In this document: piece by piece, positions 30,918-32,102 of the stretch
How the letters are laid out: each line of letters opens with the position of its first letter
How positions within the stretch are numbered: position 1 is the stretch's first letter
From: UBA5109 sp038148435
GTDB taxonomy: Bacteria > Pseudomonadota > Gammaproteobacteria > Pseudomonadales > Pseudohongiellaceae
Assembly (NCBI GenBank): GCA_038148435.1
Contig: JAYQVM010000010.1
Location: forward strand, 1 to 32,102
Direction of reading: 5' to 3'
DNA: 32,102 bases
The notes under the pieces: generated by a model
What the model was told of the DNA's origin: nothing
Seen by the model: the letters and a program-made list of their open reading frames with translations, nothing else
The model's database searches: none
Program-made: the position numbers and the translations under genes

Positions 30918-32102
30918 TTACTGCCTGCCCTGCTGTTGCTGTTCGATCTCATCCCAGCGTGCATAATAATTTTCCAGTGTTTGCTGAAGCTTACTGAGTT
31001 CATCCAAGACAGCATTTGTTTGCTCATGATCCTGCTCATAAAATGCTGGCTGGCTGATGATTTTTTCCAGCTCTGCGATATCTTGCTCAGTAAGTTCTAT
31101 CAGACTGGGAATCTGTTCCAACTCATATTGGAGTTTATAACTCAATTTATTCTGTTTGTTTTTATTTTTGCTCGTTCTGGCCGATAATTGGAGCTTAGAA
31201 TTTTCAGTTTTGTTTGAGCTTCGCGCAGTCCGAAAGCCACCACCTTGTCGAATCCAGTCCTGATAAGCCCCTACATACTGCTCTACTTTGCCATCATCCT
31301 CAAAGACGATACTGCTGCTAACTACATTATCTAGAAATTTTCGGTCATGGCTGACAAGTAACACGGTCCCGGCAAAATTTATAAGTAATTCTTCCAGCAA
31401 TTCCAGGGTTTCCATGTCCAGATCATTGGTGGGCTCATCCATCACTAGAACATTGGAGGGTTTACTGAACAGACAGGCGAGAATCAATCGATTCTGCTCA
31501 CCTCCTGACAATGAACTGACTTTTTGAAGGGCACGGTCCGGGGTAAAAAGGAAATCTCTAAGATAGGACATCACATGAAGTGGTTTATTATTGATCTCAA
31601 CATAGTCACTGCCTTGTGCAATGACATCATAAACATTCTGAGTCGTATCCAGTTGCTTGCGGAGCTGATCAAAATAGGCAAGCGACAGCTTACTACCTAT
31701 TTTTACCCTACCACTATCTGGCTTAAGCTCACCCAGTAGTATTTTCAACAAGGTGGTTTTACCCGCACCATTGGCACCGATAAAACCAATTTTGTCTCCT
31801 CGCATGATTCGTATGGAAAAATCGCGGATAAGCTGTCTGTCCCCAAAACTATGCTGGACATGTACAGCCTCAATCACCAGCTTGCCAGACTGCTCTCCTT
31901 GATTAATCACGAGATTGGCTTTGCCCTGATTTTTTTTCCGCTCGCTGAACTCCCTACGCAAGGCTTCAAGGGCTCGTACACGTCCCTCATTCCGTGTACG
32001 CCTTGCCTTGTTGCCCTGGCGTATCCCGATTTCTTCCTGAGCAAGGCGTTTATCGATTTCTTTATTGGCCTTTTCTTCCGCATGGAGTTGTTGGTCATGT
32101 AA
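30918..32102 (-). CDS. uup: ABC-F ATPase Uup, C-terminal part (5' end outside window)
   Basis: The minus-strand frame is open from the window edge to the stop at 30918 and gives 394 residues, so the gene starts beyond base 32102. It contains the end of the first ABC module's linker region (KEIDKRLAQEEIGIRQGNKA, RRTRNEGRVRALEALRREF, the arm between domains). The second ABC domain follows, with Walker A GANGAGKTTLLK, signature SLSGGEQNRLILACLF, Walker B VLVMDEPTNDLDMETLELLE and SHDRKFLDNVV. The C-terminus is a lysine-rich then coiled-coil tail (PSLIELTEQDIAELEKII to the end), typical of Uup. Uup is linked to ribosome function and to limiting precise transposon excision. No membrane segments are present. 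An ATG at 31961 is internal. Confidence 0.94.
   Translation of the reverse strand, partial: LHDQQLHAEEKANKEIDKRLAQEEIGIRQGNKARRTRNEGRVRALEALRREFSERKKNQGKANLVINQGEQSGKLVIEAVHVQHSFGDRQLIRDFSIRIMRGDKIGFIGANGAGKTTLLKILLGELKPDSGRVKIGSKLSLAYFDQLRKQLDTTQNVYDVIAQGSDYVEINNKPLHVMSYLRDFLFTPDRALQKVSSLSGGEQNRLILACLFSKPSNVLVMDEPTNDLDMETLELLEELLINFAGTVLLVSHDRKFLDNVVSSSIVFEDDGKVEQYVGAYQDWIRQGGGFRTARSSNKTENSKLQLSARTSKNKNKQNKLSYKLQYELEQIPSLIELTEQDIAELEKIISQPAFYEQDHEQTNAVLDELSKLQQTLENYYARWDEIEQQQQGRQ

Overview
This window looks like chromosomal DNA of a gammaproteobacterium. The block aroQ-accB-accC-prmA-(DUF3426 gene)-dusB-fis-purH-purD follows the order known from Pseudomonas and relatives. FabA/FabB, ssb next to uvrA, Coq7, PrmA and a Uup-type ABC-F protein agree with that placement. 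Base composition looks close to 50% GC. I cannot name a genus. No tRNA, rRNA, CRISPR array, phage or transposase gene was seen. Coding density is high and most genes are housekeeping.

Layout. (1) 1-2189, plus strand: the 3' end of panD, then acetyl-CoA synthetase. (2) 2205-6002, minus strand: read 5'->3' as ssb, a catalytically degraded RmlD-like protein, moeA, a TPR-type lipoprotein and a PCu(A)C copper chaperone. (3) 6130-9719, plus: uvrA, divergent from ssb, then a cytoplasmic DsbA-family protein. (4) 9810-13558, plus: two tandem, highly similar exported PQQ-type beta-propeller dehydrogenases, each with its own promoter and terminator. A roughly 350-base gap follows that may hold a decayed gene. 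(5) 13912-16119, minus: galU then the phosphomannomutase cpsG, supplying UDP-glucose and mannose-1-phosphate for surface polysaccharide. (6) 16338-28451, plus: fabA-fabB, a stand-alone DsbD alpha domain, aroQ, accBC, prmA, a DUF3426 protein, dusB-fis, purHD and coq7. These cover unsaturated fatty-acid synthesis, malonyl-CoA supply, shikimate and purine synthesis, ribosomal protein methylation, tRNA modification and ubiquinone synthesis. (7) 28470-32102, minus: uup (its 5' end lies outside the window), the DEAD-box helicase deaD, and an OsmC-family protein.

I found no clearly new multi-gene system. The best leads are: an isolated DsbD alpha domain where relatives carry full-length dsbD; an RmlD-like protein between ssb and moeA whose YxxxK catalytic pair is replaced by LxxxA; the tandem PQQ paralogues, which lack the usual vicinal cysteines and the usual metal-site asparagine motif; and a perfect inverted repeat between galU and fabA with a TATAAT in each arm. 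Several start codons were reassigned on ribosome-binding-site or promoter evidence (dusB, moeA, prmA, fabA, coq7, the PCu(A)C gene). Non-ATG starts are used by acs (GTG), ssb (GTG) and cpsG (TTG).
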